Shown here in pieces: positions 1 to 6,385 of a DNA stretch of 39,415 nucleotides (its first letter is position 1; each line of letters begins with the position of its first letter). The notes under the pieces were generated by a model, which saw only the letters and a list, made by a program, of their open reading frames with translations, made no database searches and was not told the origin of the DNA. This DNA is from an uncultured Alistipes sp. (GTDB lineage: Bacteria > Bacteroidota > Bacteroidia > Bacteroidales > Rikenellaceae). Location of the stretch: contig CALUOX010000014.1 in assembly GCA_944322375.1 (NCBI GenBank), forward strand, positions 1 through 39,415, given 5' to 3'. Both the position numbers and the translations under genes were made by a program.

Positions 1-62
1 CCTACATAGACAGTTTCAGGAAATTCGGTAAAACTAACACTGATAATCAATCAATTAAAATC

Positions 63-94
63 AAAAGGCCATATCCTGTACGGACAGAGCCTTT
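63..94 (-). terminator. Probable terminator of the SGNH hydrolase gene
   Basis: On the minus strand, 26 nt after the hydrolase stop codon, AAAGGC (pairing 64-69 with 89-94) encloses a second small stem CTGT/ACAG (76-79 with 84-87). The hairpin is followed on the minus strand by a T-rich run (TTTTGATTTT). The stem is short, so this is a moderate call. Confidence 0.45.
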
Positions 95-119
95 CCATTC
101 GGTAACAAGGGCGACGTCT

Positions 120-770
120 CTACTTTTTTACGTACGGTTTGACGATGTCGCGCCATACGAGGTACCCTTCACCCATGAGGTGAAGTCCGTCGTTGGTGTA
201 GGCCTTGTTGAGTTTGCCGTTTTCGTCGGCCAGGGGTGTCCACAGGTCAATATAGACGAGCCCCTTCTCGGTGCAGAGCGCCTGAAGACCCTTGTTGACC
301 GTAACGATGTCGGCGTCGTGGCGGCCGTGTTTCGAGGCATATTTCTTGAAGGCGTTGTTGACGGGGAATACGCTCTGGATATAGAGCTTCGTGCGGGGCG
401 ATTCGTTCTGGAACCGCTCGACGATCTTGCGGATGTTGGAGAGCACCTCTTCGGCGGAGATGTTGGCTGCAAGATCGTTGGTACCGATCAGCAGAAAGAG
501 TTTTTTGGGTTGTCCCGATACGATGGGGTCGAGGCGGTCAAGTATCCAGTCGGTGCGGTCGCCGCTGATGCCGCGATTCTTGACATGCGGGTTTGCAAGC
601 AGTTCGCTCCATTCGCCGCCGTCGGTGATGCTGTTCCCCAGAAAGACGATGTCTTTCGATGAAATCGGCAGCTGTTCGAACAGCGAACGTCGTTGATAGT
701 TGTACTCGCTCTGTGCGAATACGGCGGCTGTGCAGAGCACCAGCGTGATGGTTGCGATCAGTTTTTTCAT
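120..770 (-). CDS. Secreted SGNH/GDSL-family hydrolase
   Basis: A 216-residue protein with an N-terminal signal peptide (hydrophobic residues about 4-19, probable cleavage after the AQ at 19-20). It shows the SGNH-hydrolase blocks in order: GNSITDGGEW with the nucleophile Ser47, GISGDRT around Gly70, IGTND with Asn98, and NDGLH with Asp194 and His197. This is the layout of the acetylesterase / lysophospholipase-like GDSL branch, whose Bacteroidota members often remove acetyl groups from sugars in the periplasm. The substrate cannot be told from the sequence. It stands alone: its promoter box is at 816-823 and a probable terminator follows. The ATG at 770 is chosen because the signal peptide starts there. 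Confidence 0.85.
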   Translation of the reverse strand: MKKLIATITLVLCTAAVFAQSEYNYQRRSLFEQLPISSKDIVFLGNSITDGGEWSELLANPHVKNRGISGDRTDWILDRLDPIVSGQPKKLFLLIGTNDLAANISAEEVLSNIRKIVERFQNESPRTKLYIQSVFPVNNAFKKYASKHGRHDADIVTVNKGLQALCTEKGLVYIDLWTPLADENGKLNKAYTNDGLHLMGEGYLVWRDIVKPYVKK

Positions 771-815
771 GACAGATATGTTATAAGTATGTTGTCAGAG
801 ATTCCGTTTGTACTA

Positions 816-823
816 CAAAGATA
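816..823 (-). promoter_or_regulatory. -7 promoter box for the SGNH hydrolase gene
   Basis: The minus strand reads TATCTTTG, an exact TAnnTTTG Bacteroidota -7 element, about 45 nt upstream of the hydrolase ATG. No TTTG is found at the ideal -33 distance, so only the -7 half is well supported. Confidence 0.5.
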
Positions 824-853
824 GGATTTTTCCTGAAAAAAGCGGCCAATAAT

Positions 854-884
854 TTTGAGCATATCAAAATCGTGCGTATATTTG
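854..884 (+). promoter_or_regulatory. Consensus Bacteroidota promoter of tRNA-Leu
   Basis: TTTG at 854-857, a 19-nt spacer, then TATATTTG at 877-884: a perfect match to the Bacteroidota consensus. Transcription should start near 890, giving a tRNA 5' leader of about 75 nt. A perfect 7-bp inverted repeat (AATTGTG / CACAATT, 892-910) sits at the predicted start of this leader. Confidence 0.8.
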
Positions 885-965
885 CACTCCGAATTGTGGG
901 TATCACAATTGCGGAACAAGCGCCGAGGGTCCGGAAAAGGGACGCCGAAGCCTGTTTTTTGAAGA

Positions 966-1051
966 GCCCAGGTGGTGAAATTGGTAGACACGCTACTTTG
1001 AGGGGGTAGTGAACAATTACGTTCGTGCAAGTTCGAGTCTTGTCCTGGGCA
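966..1051 (+). tRNA. tRNA-Leu(GAG)
   Basis: Acceptor strands GCCCAGG (966-972) and CCTGGGC (1044-1050) pair fully. The D-arm, an anticodon stem CTACT/GGTAG with loop TTGAGGG (anticodon GAG), a long class II variable arm and a T-arm with TTCGAGT follow. The long variable arm fits leucine. The 3' end reads A then CCG, so a complete CCA tail is not encoded and must be added by the CCA enzyme. Confidence 0.95.
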
Positions 1052-1057
1052 CCGGAA

Positions 1058-1095
1058 GCCGCGTTAAACGAAAGTTTGACGCGGCTTTTCTTTTT
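1058..1095 (+). terminator. Intrinsic terminator after tRNA-Leu
   Basis: A 12-bp stem (1058-1069 with 1074-1085, one G-T wobble) with a GAAA tetraloop is followed by TTTTCTTTTT at 1086-1095. It begins 7 nt after the mature tRNA end. Confidence 0.9.
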
Positions 1096-1096
1096 C

Positions 1097-1206
1097 GTGT
1101 CCGCTCCGTGTCCGCTCCGTGTCCGCTCCGTGTCCGCTCCATGTCCGCCCCGTGTCCGCCCCGTGTCCGCTCCATGTCCGCCCCGTGCCCGCCCCGTGCC
1201 CGCCTG
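1097..1206. repeat. 11-bp GC-rich tandem repeat, about ten copies
   Basis: The unit is close to GTGTCCGCTCC, with phase marks at 1097, 1108, 1119, 1130, 1141, 1152, 1163, 1174, 1185 and 1196. The first copies are identical; later copies vary (CTCC to CCCC, GTGT to ATGT or GTGC). The period is not a multiple of three and no believable gene covers it. It starts directly after the terminator T-run of tRNA-Leu. Confidence 0.9.
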
Positions 1207-1211
1207 TACCC

Positions 1212-1489
1212 GCAATTTTAGAGGAAGACAAAAATTTGACAGAAGTCCAACATTCAAGGAGAATTCGTCGGATAATCCTCCGCGAGGAATTTTAAAAGAC
1301 CCCCCCCCTCTTTCGGAATAGCTTCATTTTCAGTCGGTTATTATCATGTATCTATATTCAGACCCTGAATCTCTTTCCCATATTGAAGACAACAAATATC
1401 ATGTAGTTTGGGCACCGGATAAATCTTGACTTACAGGATTCTTCGGTATCTCTGTGCCGCAGATTAGTCGTTGAAAAATCACTTTTTTC
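1212..1489. other. Intergenic stretch without a gene
   Basis: Nothing codes convincingly between the tandem repeat and the arsR promoter. The only visible landmark is a run of nine C at 1300-1308 following TTTTAAAAGA. Confidence 0.6.
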
Positions 1490-1520
1490 TTGTTTTATTT
1501 CAAATATGTTTGTAGTTTTG
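1490..1520 (+). promoter_or_regulatory. Promoter region of arsR
   Basis: Two overlapping candidate -7 boxes fit TAnnTTTG: TATGTTTG at 1505-1512 and TAGTTTTG at 1513-1520. The second has TTG at 1490-1492 about 20 nt upstream as a -33 element. Both lie within or against the inverted repeat at 1506-1534, so a bound repressor would block the polymerase. Confidence 0.65.
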
Positions 1521-1534
1521 CGAATAACAAACAT
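1506..1534. promoter_or_regulatory. Probable ArsR operator 1
   Basis: An inverted repeat ATGTTTG, 15 nt, CAAACAT, extending inward through GT/AC and TT/AA pairs. It overlaps the arsR -7 boxes and ends 8 nt before the ATG. The same 29-bp pattern recurs at 1915-1943 (22 of 29 bases identical by eye), which supports a specific binding site for the adjacent ArsR. Confidence 0.65.
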
Positions 1535-1542
1535 CGGAAATC

Positions 1543-1869
1543 ATGAAGGAAAAGCGATATACGGTTGATCAGGAGCGGCTTGCCCGGTTTGCCAAGGCCA
1601 TGGGACATCCCGCGCGGATTGCAATTCTCGAGTTCCTGGCCCGTCAGGAGAGCTGTTTCTTCGGCGATATCCACGAGGTGCTGCCGATCTCGAAGGCGAC
1701 CGTTTCCCAACACCTGAAGGAGTTGAAGGAGGCCGGACTGATTCAGGGCGAAATCGAGACGCCGAAGGTGCGGTACTGCATCAACCGGGAGAATTGGGAG
1801 ATTGCCTCCCGACTCTTTTCCGCTTTCTGGGGGCAGCCCGTCTGCAAAAAGGAGTCCTGTTGCGAATAG
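1543..1869 (+). CDS. arsR: ArsR-family arsenic-responsive repressor
   Basis: A 108-residue winged-helix protein. The typical ArsR opening ([17 protein letters not shown], about 16-32) is followed by the recognition helix region [19 protein letters not shown] (about 49-67) and the wing (about 68-80). The classic ELCVCDL metal site of enterobacterial ArsR is absent; Cys38 sits in ESCFF instead. The extreme C-terminus carries Cys101, Cys106 and Cys107 (CKKESCCE), a likely As(III)-binding cluster by analogy with other ArsR proteins that use terminal cysteines. It opens the arsenic island and probably represses itself and the downstream genes through the twin operators. The ATG at 1543 directly follows the operator. 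Confidence 0.9.
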   Translation: MKEKRYTVDQERLARFAKAMGHPARIAILEFLARQESCFFGDIHEVLPISKATVSQHLKELKEAGLIQGEIETPKVRYCINRENWEIASRLFSAFWGQPVCKKESCCE

Positions 1870-1882
1870 CCGCACCCTGCGG

Positions 1883-1905
1883 GCCGTCGGAAACGGCTCT
1901 TTTTT
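1883..1905 (+). terminator. Terminator between arsR and the rest of the ars genes
   Basis: Stem GCCGT (1883-1887) with ACGGC (1893-1897), loop of 5 nt, then TCTTTTTT. It lies 13 nt after the arsR stop codon, so it should reduce read-through and leave the downstream genes to a second regulated start. Confidence 0.7.
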
Positions 1906-1914
1906 ATAGAATTA

Positions 1915-1943
1915 ATGTTCGTTGTTCTACGAAATACAAATAT
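1915..1943. promoter_or_regulatory. Probable ArsR operator 2
   Basis: ATGTTCG, 15 nt, CAAATAT: same length, spacing and most bases as operator 1 at 1506-1534. It lies just downstream of the arsR terminator and 172 nt before the next start codon. The AATGTTCG at 1914-1921 is a degenerate -7 box in the same position as TATGTTTG in operator 1, so a weak repressed promoter here is plausible but not proven. Confidence 0.6.
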
Positions 1944-2115
1944 GTGCGGAAAGCGGGCCCTGTTCCGGCGGCGGCAGGGCCGACCGATCGGCAACCGGTC
2001 TCGACGGACTGCCTGCGATCCGGACGGATGCGCGTCGAGGCAAGGATTGTCCCCGAGCGCGCAGGTTGGCCGGAACGGCAAATGGAGCAGAGAAACCAAT
2101 CAATCAAATACAATC
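1944..2115 (+). other. GC-rich leader before the arsF-like gene
   Basis: No open frame here looks real. If transcription starts at operator 2, this is a 5' leader of roughly 170 nt. It can fold: GGCCCTG (1956-1962) pairs with CAGGGCC (1975-1981), and further GC-rich complementary segments follow. The last 25 nt before the ATG are AT-rich and unstructured (repeats of CAATCAAATA type), which suits translation initiation in Bacteroidota. Confidence 0.4.
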
Positions 2116-2550
2116 ATGAAGAGAATTGTTTTATGGATGCTGCTGTCACTGGGGCTGTTTGCCTGCGGGGGCGGCAACTCGAAAACGCAGAAAAGCAACG
2201 ATGCGGACAACACGAAGGATCGCATTGAGGTGCTGTATTTCCATGGCAAACAACGCTGTGCAACCTGTATGGCCATCGAGCAGCGGACCTTGGAGACGCT
2301 CGAAGAGCAATTTGCCGACGAATTGAAAAACGGGTCTCTCGTTTTCCGGGTCATCGACATCTCGCAACCGGAGAACGAGGCTCTTGCCGACAAATATCAG
2401 GTGACGTGGCCGTCGCTCTTTGTCTGCCGGTGGAAAGCGGGCAGAGAGACCCCGGAGAATCTGACCGAGTTTGCCTTTGGCAATGCCCGCACGGCTCCCG
2501 ATACATTCAAGGCCGGTCTGGCAGCCCGGATTCGCGAACTGCAAAAATAG
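2116..2550 (+). CDS. arsF: ArsF-family thioredoxin-like lipoprotein
   Basis: A 144-residue lipoprotein: signal peptide MKRIVLWMLLSLGLFAC with lipidated Cys17, a short polar linker, then a thioredoxin-like domain with YFHGKQRCATC (redox Cys48 and Cys51) and a WPSLFV segment in the place of the usual cis-proline loop. It matches what I know as the ArsF family, described with ArsE and ArsG in Shewanella for reduction and export of nitrophenyl arsenicals and named as a nitroreductase subunit. A bare thioredoxin fold carries no flavin site, so it more likely shuttles electrons or binds arsenic. The ATG at 2116 gives a clean lipoprotein signal; longer upstream starts would run through the leader. 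The next gene follows after 6 nt. Confidence 0.75.
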   Translation: MKRIVLWMLLSLGLFACGGGNSKTQKSNDADNTKDRIEVLYFHGKQRCATCMAIEQRTLETLEEQFADELKNGSLVFRVIDISQPENEALADKYQVTWPSLFVCRWKAGRETPENLTEFAFGNARTAPDTFKAGLAARIRELQK

Positions 2551-2556
2551 AGGGTC

Positions 2557-3267
2557 ATGGAGTGGTTGCAATCGCTGTTGGAGAGCAGCAGCACGACACC
2601 CCCACTGACGGCCTTCCTGCTGGGGCTGCTCACCGCCTTGTCGCCCTGTCCGCTGGCGACGAACATCGCCGCCATCGGTTTCATCGGCAGGGAGATCGAC
2701 GACCGTCGCCGGATCTTCCGCAACGGCCTGCTCTATACACTGGGACGCACGCTCTCCTACACGCTGCTGGGCATTGCGCTGATCCTGATTCTGAAAGAGG
2801 GCTCGAGCATGTTCGGCATTCAGAAGACCATCGGCAAATGGGGCGAATGGGTGCTGGGACCGCTGTTGATCGCCATCGGAGCCTTCATGCTGGCGGGTGA
2901 CCGGCTGCGGCTCCCCTCGTTCGGATTCCGCGGCAACGGCGAGCGGCTGGCCCGCCGGGGCGGCTGGGGAGCCCTGCTGCTCGGGGTGCTCTTCGCGCTG
3001 GCCTTCTGCCCCACGAGCGGCGTCTTCTACTTCGGAATGCTCATCCCGATGTCGGCTTCGGCCGAGGCCGGATACCTGCTGCCGGTCCTGTTCGCCGTGG
3101 CCACGGCGCTGCCGGTGCTGGTCGTCGCCTGGATCCTGGCATTCGGCGCCCGACGCATCGGGCTGTTCTACGGCCGGATGCAGACCCTGCAGCGGTGGCT
3201 GAACCGGATTGTCGGAGGACTGTTCGTCATGATCGGCATCTATTATTGTGTAATCATGTATTTCTAA
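2557..3267 (+). CDS. arsG: ArsG-family permease (DsbD/CcdA-like)
   Basis: A 236-residue integral membrane protein with about six helices in two related halves, each carrying a Cys-Pro motif: LSPCPLATN with Cys31 and LAFCPTSG with Cys150. This is the arrangement of the CcdA/DsbD transmembrane electron carriers, and the family of aromatic-arsenical efflux permeases called ArsG belongs here. Position directly after the ArsF-like gene supports the assignment. Two readings fit: export of reduced aromatic arsenicals, or passing electrons across the membrane to the CxxC lipoprotein upstream. The paired intramembrane cysteines make the second possibility real. Confidence 0.72.
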   Translation: MEWLQSLLESSSTTPPLTAFLLGLLTALSPCPLATNIAAIGFIGREIDDRRRIFRNGLLYTLGRTLSYTLLGIALILILKEGSSMFGIQKTIGKWGEWVLGPLLIAIGAFMLAGDRLRLPSFGFRGNGERLARRGGWGALLLGVLFALAFCPTSGVFYFGMLIPMSASAEAGYLLPVLFAVATALPVLVVAWILAFGARRIGLFYGRMQTLQRWLNRIVGGLFVMIGIYYCVIMYF

Positions 3268-3288
3268 ATATTTCTAAAAAGAAAGAAT

Positions 3289-3684
3289 ATGGAAACAAAG
3301 AACGAAAAGAAAAAAGGATTCTGGGCCTCGCTCTTCTCACCGAAACCCTGCTCGTGTTCGTGCGGCAGCAAGCCGGTTGTGGAGGAGGTCGAAAAGCCGG
3401 TTGCCCCCAACTTCGAGAATATCAAGTTCGACGCGCCCCGCACGGCGATCCGGGAGATCAAGATCCTGGGGCCGGGCTGTGCGAAATGCAAGGCAACGTA
3501 TCAGGCCATCACCAAGGTAATCAACGAGAACAATCTCGACGTGCGGCTCACCAAGATCGAAGACATCGCCGAGATCATGAGCTACAACGTCATGAGCACC
3601 CCGGCGGTGGTTGTGGACGGTGAGGTGAAGATCAAGGGACATGTTCCCTCGGAGAGCGAGATCAAACAACTGTTGGGTATTTAA
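3289..3684 (+). CDS. Small thioredoxin-like redox protein with cysteine-rich N-terminus
   Basis: A 131-residue protein with two parts. Residues about 54-131 form a compact thioredoxin fold of the small redox-active disulfide type: IKILGPGCAKC with Cys64 and Cys67, and STPAVVVDG as the cis-proline loop. The N-terminal 50 residues are lysine-rich and then present Cys21, Cys23 and Cys25 (CSCSCGSK), which is not part of the fold. No signal peptide is apparent, so it is probably cytoplasmic. Such proteins often accompany ArsP/DUF318 permeases in ars loci. It may recycle ArsC or ArsF, or hand As(III) to a permease through the extra cysteines; the latter is inference. Confidence 0.8.
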   Translation: METKNEKKKGFWASLFSPKPCSCSCGSKPVVEEVEKPVAPNFENIKFDAPRTAIREIKILGPGCAKCKATYQAITKVINENNLDVRLTKIEDIAEIMSYNVMSTPAVVVDGEVKIKGHVPSESEIKQLLGI

Positions 3685-3695
3685 GAGCCGTCACG

Positions 3696-5036
3696 ATGGA
3701 AACCAAACGGGAGTTGAAGATCCTTGCATGGATCATCCTTGTCTTTACGGCCGTCTTTTTTCTGCCGATCGGCAGCGAGCGTTTCCAGACGGCCGTCGAT
3801 GCAACGCTCGACCTGGCCCGGTGGTATGCCCGCGAGCATGTCATCCTGTGCCTGCTGCCGGCCTTCTTCATCGCCGGCGTGATCGCCGTCTTCGTCAGCC
3901 AGGGATCCGTCATCAAATACTTCGGGGCCAATGCCAAAAAGTGGCTGTCGTACAGCGTGGCGGCCATTTCGGGCGGTATTCTCGCCGTCTGTTCCTGCAC
4001 GATCCTGCCGCTCTTCACGAGCATCTACAAGCGCGGTGCGGGATTGGGACCGGCCATTGCCTTTCTCTATTCGGGACCGGCGATCAGCATTCTCTCCATC
4101 ATTCTCACGGCCCGGATTCTGGGTATCGAGCTGGGTATCGCCCGGACGGTCGGCGCCATTCTCTTTTCGGTGGTCATCGGGCTGCTGATGTCGTTCCTCT
4201 TCCGTCGCGAGGAGCGGGCCAAGCGCGAGGAGCAGATGAACATCGTCCCGCAACCCGAAAAACGACCGATGTGGCAGACCTCGTTCCATTTCTTCACGCT
4301 GGTGCTGATCCTCGTTTTCGCCAACTGGGGCGCACCGGCCGCCTCGGACCGCGGCGTGTGGGCGACCGTCTTTGCCTGGAAGTGGTACATCACCGGCGTC
4401 CTGGCGCTCGTGCTGTGCGGATCTCTGGTGAAGATTCTGCGGCTTCGCCTGCGGTGGGTGGCGCTGGGCGCTGCGGCAACCGTCGTTTCGGTCGTGCTGG
4501 CCAATCTGTTCATCCGCGATGCGAAACTCGTGCCGCTCGTACCGATGGTCACAGCCATCGCCTCGCTCTCGCTGATTCTGCTCTTTGACCGGCGCGATGC
4601 GGAAAACCGCGAATGGGCGCTCTCGGCGTGGGGCTTTGCCAAACAGATCCTGCCGCTGCTGGCCGTGGGTGTCGTTACGGCGGGATTCCTGCTCGGATCG
4701 ACCCATGACCGGACGGCCATTGCGGGCATCGTCCCAAATCGGTGGATCGAATGGGCTGTCGGGGGCAACTCGCTGCTGTCGAACTTTTTCGCCAGCTTCA
4801 CCGGTGCCTTCATGTACTTCGCCACGCTGACCGAGGTGCCCATCATTCAGGGGCTGCTGGCCTCGGGCATGGGCAAGGGACCGGCTCTGGCGCTGCTGTT
4901 GGCCGGACCGTCGCTCTCGCTGCCCAACATGCTGGTTATCCGCGGCGTGCTGGGAACGAAAAAGACGGTGGTCTATGTGGCGCTTGTTATCGTCATGGCG
5001 ACCTTGTCGGGATTCGTGTTCGGAAATCTGTTTTAA
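3696..5036 (+). CDS. DUF318/ArsP-superfamily permease, large form
   Basis: A 446-residue membrane protein with roughly ten helices. It has the DUF318 signature in the first half (ISGGILAVCSCTILPLF, Cys99 and Cys101, followed by AFLYSGPAISIL) and a related second half (GGNSLLSNFFASFTGAFMYF, then GPSLSLPNMLVIRGVLG). ArsP, the methylarsenite exporter of Campylobacter, belongs to the same superfamily but is about 315 residues; this one is longer because of an arginine-rich cytoplasmic loop (about 168-195) and extra helices near 200-310. It starts 11 nt after the redox gene and ends 13 nt before arsC. Probable role: export of an arsenical thiol or As(III); the exact substrate is unknown. Confidence 0.78.
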   Translation: METKRELKILAWIILVFTAVFFLPIGSERFQTAVDATLDLARWYAREHVILCLLPAFFIAGVIAVFVSQGSVIKYFGANAKKWLSYSVAAISGGILAVCSCTILPLFTSIYKRGAGLGPAIAFLYSGPAISILSIILTARILGIELGIARTVGAILFSVVIGLLMSFLFRREERAKREEQMNIVPQPEKRPMWQTSFHFFTLVLILVFANWGAPAASDRGVWATVFAWKWYITGVLALVLCGSLVKILRLRLRWVALGAAATVVSVVLANLFIRDAKLVPLVPMVTAIASLSLILLFDRRDAENREWALSAWGFAKQILPLLAVGVVTAGFLLGSTHDRTAIAGIVPNRWIEWAVGGNSLLSNFFASFTGAFMYFATLTEVPIIQGLLASGMGKGPALALLLAGPSLSLPNMLVIRGVLGTKKTVVYVALVIVMATLSGFVFGNLF

Positions 5037-5049
5037 CCGGAAGGACGTC

Positions 5050-5493
5050 ATGAAGATATTGATACTCTGTACGGGGAACAGCTGCCGCAGTCAGATGGCA
5101 CACGGATTTCTGCAGTCGATGGACCCGACGCTCGAGGCCTTTTCGGGCGAAACGCAACCCGCCGCCCGGGTGAACGCCCGGGCGGTGGCGGTGATGCGGG
5201 AGGTCGGCATCGACATCGCTTCGCATGTCCCTACCCATGTCAGTCCCTACCTTGATCAGCCGTGGGATTATGTGATCACCGTATGCGGCGGGGCGAACGA
5301 AAGCTGCCCGGCATTTACGGGCAAGGTGGGTCGCCGCCTGCACATGGGCTTCGATGACCCTTCGCACGCCGAAGGTTCTCCGGAGTTTGTCGATTCCGAA
5401 TTCCGCCGCGTCCGCGACGAGATCCGCACGGCGTTTGTCCGCTTCTACCAATCCGAAATCTTGAAGGAAAAGTTCCATGAACACGCTCATTGA
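5050..5493 (+). CDS. arsC: Arsenate reductase, thioredoxin-coupled type
   Basis: A 147-residue cytoplasmic protein of the low-molecular-weight phosphatase fold. The P-loop CTGNSCRS (Cys7 to Ser14) binds arsenate, and Cys79 and Cys86 (VCGGANESC) match the Cys82/Cys89 relay of the Staphylococcus pI258 enzyme, with the same 7-residue spacing. It reduces As(V) to As(III) using thioredoxin, and the adjacent thioredoxin-like protein is a possible partner. The ATG at 5050 is chosen because the protein then begins directly with the first beta strand MKILILCTG. The 3' end overlaps the next gene by 17 nt, a sign of translational coupling. Confidence 0.93.
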   Translation: MKILILCTGNSCRSQMAHGFLQSMDPTLEAFSGETQPAARVNARAVAVMREVGIDIASHVPTHVSPYLDQPWDYVITVCGGANESCPAFTGKVGRRLHMGFDDPSHAEGSPEFVDSEFRRVRDEIRTAFVRFYQSEILKEKFHEHAH

Positions 5494-6385
5494 AACACTC
5501 CGGTATTTTGTGCTGATAACCGTCGAACTGGTCGCACTGTTCCTGTTGATCAGTGCCCTGGTGGAGATTATTCTGATGTATGTTCCGGAAGAGAAGATCC
5601 GTCAGAAACTTTCGGGGGCAGGCGTTTTCGGGAATATCATCGCCGCAGGATTCGGGGCTCTGACTCCGTTTTGCGCCTGCTCGACCATCCCCATGACCGT
5701 TGGATTCCTGAATGCCGGGGTTCCTTTCGGTTCGACCATCTCGTTTCTGATCGCATCTCCCCTGCTCAATCCGATCATACTCGGAATGCTCGGCGCCATG
5801 GTCGGAATAAAAGCGATGGCAGTCTATTTCATTATTGCCTTTTTGTGCTCCGTCCTGTTCGGATTCCTGCTCGAAAAAATTGGGGCTCGAAAATATGTAA
5901 AAAATGTCCGTCTGAAACCCGCATCCGGCTGTGCAGGGAACTGCAAGGTTGTTGACAAACGCTCCCTGCCGTTCAAAGGCAAGTTGAAGATGGCCTTTGC
6001 CGGAGCATGGGGAAGCCTGCGTCCCATCCTGGGATACCTGTTGATCGGAGTTGCATTTGTTGCCGGCATTTATGGGTACATGCCGCAGGATTTTGTCATG
6101 AAGATAGCAGGTCCGGACAATCCGTTTGCCATTCCGGTCGCTGCCGTATTGGGCATACCTCTTTACATCCGTGCCGAAACAGCCATACCGATCGGTTTGG
6201 CGCTAATGGGAAAAGGAATGAGTATCGGAGCGGTCATCTCGCTGATTATCGGAGGCGCCGGAATGGCCATACCCGAGATGACCCTGTTGGCAAGTATCTT
6301 CAAGAAGCAGCTTGTCGCCATGATCGTATTGGCCATTTTCCTGACAGCCGTTATCTCCGGCTATCTGTTCAACATGTTGTTGTGA
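5477..6385 (+). CDS. ArsP-like permease
   Basis: A 302-residue membrane protein with about eight helices, the size of classical ArsP. The family motif FGALTPFCACSTIP (Cys66 and Cys68) is followed by GFLNAGVPFG and SPLLNPI in the first repeat, and the second repeat has IPLYIRAETAIPIGLALMGKG and GGAGMAIPEM. The central cytoplasmic loop carries an extra pair, Cys152 and Cys156 (SGCAGNC), which could accept arsenic or be oxidised. ArsP pumps trivalent organoarsenicals (methylarsenite, roxarsone(III)) in Campylobacter jejuni; inorganic arsenite is usually not its substrate. It overlaps arsC and is the last gene of the operon. No convincing T-run terminator follows immediately. Confidence 0.82.
   Translation: MNTLIETLRYFVLITVELVALFLLISALVEIILMYVPEEKIRQKLSGAGVFGNIIAAGFGALTPFCACSTIPMTVGFLNAGVPFGSTISFLIASPLLNPIILGMLGAMVGIKAMAVYFIIAFLCSVLFGFLLEKIGARKYVKNVRLKPASGCAGNCKVVDKRSLPFKGKLKMAFAGAWGSLRPILGYLLIGVAFVAGIYGYMPQDFVMKIAGPDNPFAIPVAAVLGIPLYIRAETAIPIGLALMGKGMSIGAVISLIIGGAGMAIPEMTLLASIFKKQLVAMIVLAIFLTAVISGYLFNMLL

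Noticed and set aside
1097..1206. CRISPR-like repeat array
   Set aside because: Units are contiguous 11-mers without spacers, and no cas genes are nearby.
781..1257. Minus-strand open frame rich in Gly, Arg, Thr, His and Asp repeats
   Set aside because: It runs antisense through tRNA-Leu, its terminator and the 11-bp tandem array; the repetitive protein is a by-product of the DNA repeat.
1944..2115. Riboswitch in the leader of the arsF-like gene
   Set aside because: Hairpins are present, but no conserved core of a known riboswitch class is recognisable, so I call it only a structured leader.
3681..5051. Long minus-strand frame of 456 codons
   Set aside because: It is antisense to the large permease, full of Arg, Gln, Asp and His with no domain; GC-rich codon use leaves the opposite strand open.
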